A stretch of DNA of 63,342 nucleotides from Castellaniella sp041675725 (lineage in GTDB: Bacteria > Pseudomonadota > Gammaproteobacteria > Burkholderiales > Burkholderiaceae_B): NCBI RefSeq assembly GCF_041675725.1, contig NZ_JBAYTI010000008.1, positions 1-63,342 on the forward strand. The letters are read 5' to 3'. Positions within the stretch are counted from its first letter, which is position 1; each line of letters starts with the position of its first letter. A program made the translations under genes and the position numbers. The notes beneath the pieces are model-generated. The model did not search any database. It was not told the origin of the DNA and worked only from the letters and a program-made list of their open reading frames with translations. Of the stretch, positions 61,975 through 63,342 are shown piece by piece.

Positions 61975-62416
61975 CACAGACGCGCCCCTCCTGCCTTACG
62001 GGCCGGCGCACGGCGCGGGCCCCGAATTCCGCATCGCCCTCATCGACGAATCGCTGTGCATCGGCTGCACCCTGTGCATCCAGGCCTGTCCCGTCGATGC
62101 CATCCTGGGCGCCAGCCAATATATGCATACCGTCATTGAATCCGATTGCACGGGGTGCGAGCGCTGTCTGGATCCATGCCCGGTCGACTGCATCACCATG
62201 GTCGCCACGACCCGGCAATGGACGGACGATGCCGCACACATCGCGGGCGAACGCCACGCGGCACGCCAGCAACGCCTGGCGCGCCGTCACCATGAACACG
62301 GCAGTCCGGCTGCACGCACCCTGTCGAACAAACCCACCCTGGCGCAAGTCGGCGCCCACGACAAAAAAGACCGGATCGCCCGGGCCCTGGCACGCGCCCG
62401 CGCCTTGCGCACATGA
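61967..62416 (+). CDS. rnfB: RnfB/RsxB-like ferredoxin
   Basis: A 149-residue protein with two 4Fe-4S sites (CIGCTLCIQACP and CTGCERCLDPCP) and the RnfB spacing. It lacks RnfB's N-terminal membrane helix and Fe-S domain, and has a basic C-terminal tail of about 45 residues. Complete rnf operons (A-E, G) are absent here; in many betaproteobacteria this shortened RnfB stands alone beside nth, where its electron partner is unknown. It overlaps phaZ by eight bases and nth by four (ATGA). Confidence 0.88.
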   Translation: MPDTDAPLLPYGPAHGAGPEFRIALIDESLCIGCTLCIQACPVDAILGASQYMHTVIESDCTGCERCLDPCPVDCITMVATTRQWTDDAAHIAGERHAARQQRLARRHHEHGSPAARTLSNKPTLAQVGAHDKKDRIARALARARALRT

Positions 62417-63099
62417 CCCCCGCCGCAGTGGCCGAATGCTTCCGGCGCCTGAGGGCCGCCAACCCCACGCCGGTGACCGAGCTCGAGTACAAGACGAACT
62501 TCCAGCTGTTGATTGCGGTGATTCTGTCGGCTCAGTCGACAGACCGCGCGGTCAACCTGGCCACCCGCCAGTTCTTCCCGGCGCATGGCACCCCTGAAGG
62601 CCTGCTGGCCCTAGGCGAAGAAGGCCTGAGTCAAGCCATCCGCACCATCGGCCTGTACCGAACCAAGACCCGTAATATCCTGCAGACCTGCGCGCTGATT
62701 CTCGAGCGGCACGGCGGTGCAGTCCCCAACGACCGGGCCGCGCTCGAGGCCCTGCCGGGCGTGGGCCGCAAGACAGCCAACGTGGTGTTGAACACGGCGT
62801 TCGGACAGGCGGTCATGGCCGTGGATACGCACGTCTTCCGGGTGGCCAACCGCACGGGCATCGCACCGGGCAAGACCGTGCGGGAAGTCGAACAGCGCCT
62901 CATGGAGCGCGTGCCGGAAGAATACCTGCTGAACGCCCACCACTGGCTGATCCTGCATGGCCGCCACATCTGCCTGGCCAGGAAACCCAAGTGCCCCGAA
63001 TGCCTGCTGCGCGACCTGTGCGAATATCCCAATAAAACCATCAAGTTATCCGGCGGAAACAGTCAACCGGCCGCTCCTGCTGCGACGCAACAATCATAA
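62413..63099 (+). CDS. nth: Endonuclease III
   Basis: Nth is a bifunctional DNA glycosylase/AP lyase for oxidised pyrimidines. The 228-residue protein has the helix-hairpin-helix LPGVGRKTANVVL with the catalytic Lys, VDTHVFRVANR with the catalytic Asp, and the C-x6-C-x2-C-x5-C cluster site near the C-terminus. A Ser/Pro/Ala tail of about 15 residues follows. It overlaps the RnfB-like gene by ATGA. Confidence 0.97.
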   Translation: MTPAAVAECFRRLRAANPTPVTELEYKTNFQLLIAVILSAQSTDRAVNLATRQFFPAHGTPEGLLALGEEGLSQAIRTIGLYRTKTRNILQTCALILERHGGAVPNDRAALEALPGVGRKTANVVLNTAFGQAVMAVDTHVFRVANRTGIAPGKTVREVEQRLMERVPEEYLLNAHHWLILHGRHICLARKPKCPECLLRDLCEYPNKTIKLSGGNSQPAAPAATQQS

Positions 63100-63208
63100 G
63101 CGGGGCCTGCTCGCAACTCTGTAAAACCCTTATGGAGATCGCCCTGCGCGCGTTTCATAATTCCTTAGTTTTTGAAATCAGCCTGCAGCGCATAGGGAAC
63201 CCGATACC

Positions 63209-63342
63209 ATGGGAACAGAGCCCGACATCATTCTCGAGACGCGTCATCTGAGCAAATCCTTTCTGGGTTTCGTGGCGGTCGATGACGTCAATCTAAAGGT
63301 CCAGCGGGGCCACATACACGCCCTGATCGGCCCCAACGGGGC
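63209..63342 (+). CDS. ABC transporter ATP-binding protein, N-terminal part (LivG-like)
   Basis: The window ends after 44 codons. They encode the start of an ABC ATPase: an initial strand LETRHLSKSFLGFVAVDDVNL and the beginning of the Walker A (ALIGPNGA). The sequence resembles LivG-type ATPases of branched-chain amino acid uptake systems in Burkholderiales. The substrate cannot be decided from this fragment. Confidence 0.85.
   Translation, partial: MGTEPDIILETRHLSKSFLGFVAVDDVNLKVQRGHIHALIGPNG

Overview
This is a GC-rich, gene-dense stretch of chromosome that reads as a betaproteobacterium of the order Burkholderiales, most likely family Alcaligenaceae (Bordetella, Castellaniella or Pusillimonas relatives). 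The evidence is the gene order (bamE facing fur; purH-fis-dusB; trpBA-accD; glnS-minCDE), two polyhydroxyalkanoate genes (a phasin and an intracellular depolymerase) and the protein sequences themselves. The genus is an inference. I see no phage, insertion sequence, CRISPR array, tRNA or rRNA. The window is core genome, and no gap between genes exceeds about 210 bases. Both ends cut a gene: murB at the left and an ABC-transporter ATPase at the right.

Layout. 1-10.3 kb: murB end, dapB-bamE facing fur, a tyrosine-coordinated heme protein, a NUDIX hydrolase, the two N-end-rule transferases aat-bpt, pyrD, and a two-gene RND efflux pump on the opposite strand. 10.3-18.4 kb: phasin, IclR regulator, a CinA/MoaB-fold protein, an EI24 membrane protein, a thioredoxin-like protein, RhlE helicase, ilvE with a small zinc protein, and an M48 protease. 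18.4-29 kb: ubiH, dusB-fis, purH-ruvC-ruvA-recQ, then on the other strand a cydAB-like pair followed by ruvB. 29-40.3 kb: glnS-minC-minD-minE, an AEC transporter, an acyl-CoA dehydrogenase, a glycine-zipper lipoprotein, ettA, a hypothetical protein, a glycosyltransferase, a 42-residue basic microprotein with its own terminator, and a YceI protein. 40.5-49.4 kb: a double-length UvrA, tcdA, chaC, pdxH, a flavin reductase and a MaoC hydratase. 49.5-60.1 kb (all minus strand): relA-trpB-trpA-accD-mog-fba-purC-purE-purK-tsaC, with stop/start overlaps at most junctions. 60.3-63.3 kb: fdxA, phaZ-rnfB-nth and the start of a LivG-like ATPase.

How the parts work together. DNA repair and recombination genes are abundant (ruvA, ruvB, ruvC, recQ, a UvrA paralogue, nth). 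Purine synthesis is present in two blocks (purH; purC-purE-purK). Carbon storage is represented by a phasin gene with a repressor-style promoter and by phaZ. tRNA and translation functions include dusB, tcdA, tsaC, glnS, ettA and the aat/bpt transferases.

The strongest unusual signals are these. (1) A CydA-like protein has lost every heme ligand and quinol-site residue I can align, yet sits in an intact cydAB-like operon. (2) Six genes carry a -10-like hexamer exactly six bases before the start codon, which suggests leaderless transcripts. (3) A 42-codon gene has a strong ribosome-binding site and a textbook terminator. (4) A tandemly doubled 1885-residue UvrA is present. (5) recQ is fused into the ruv operon and ruvB faces it from the other strand.
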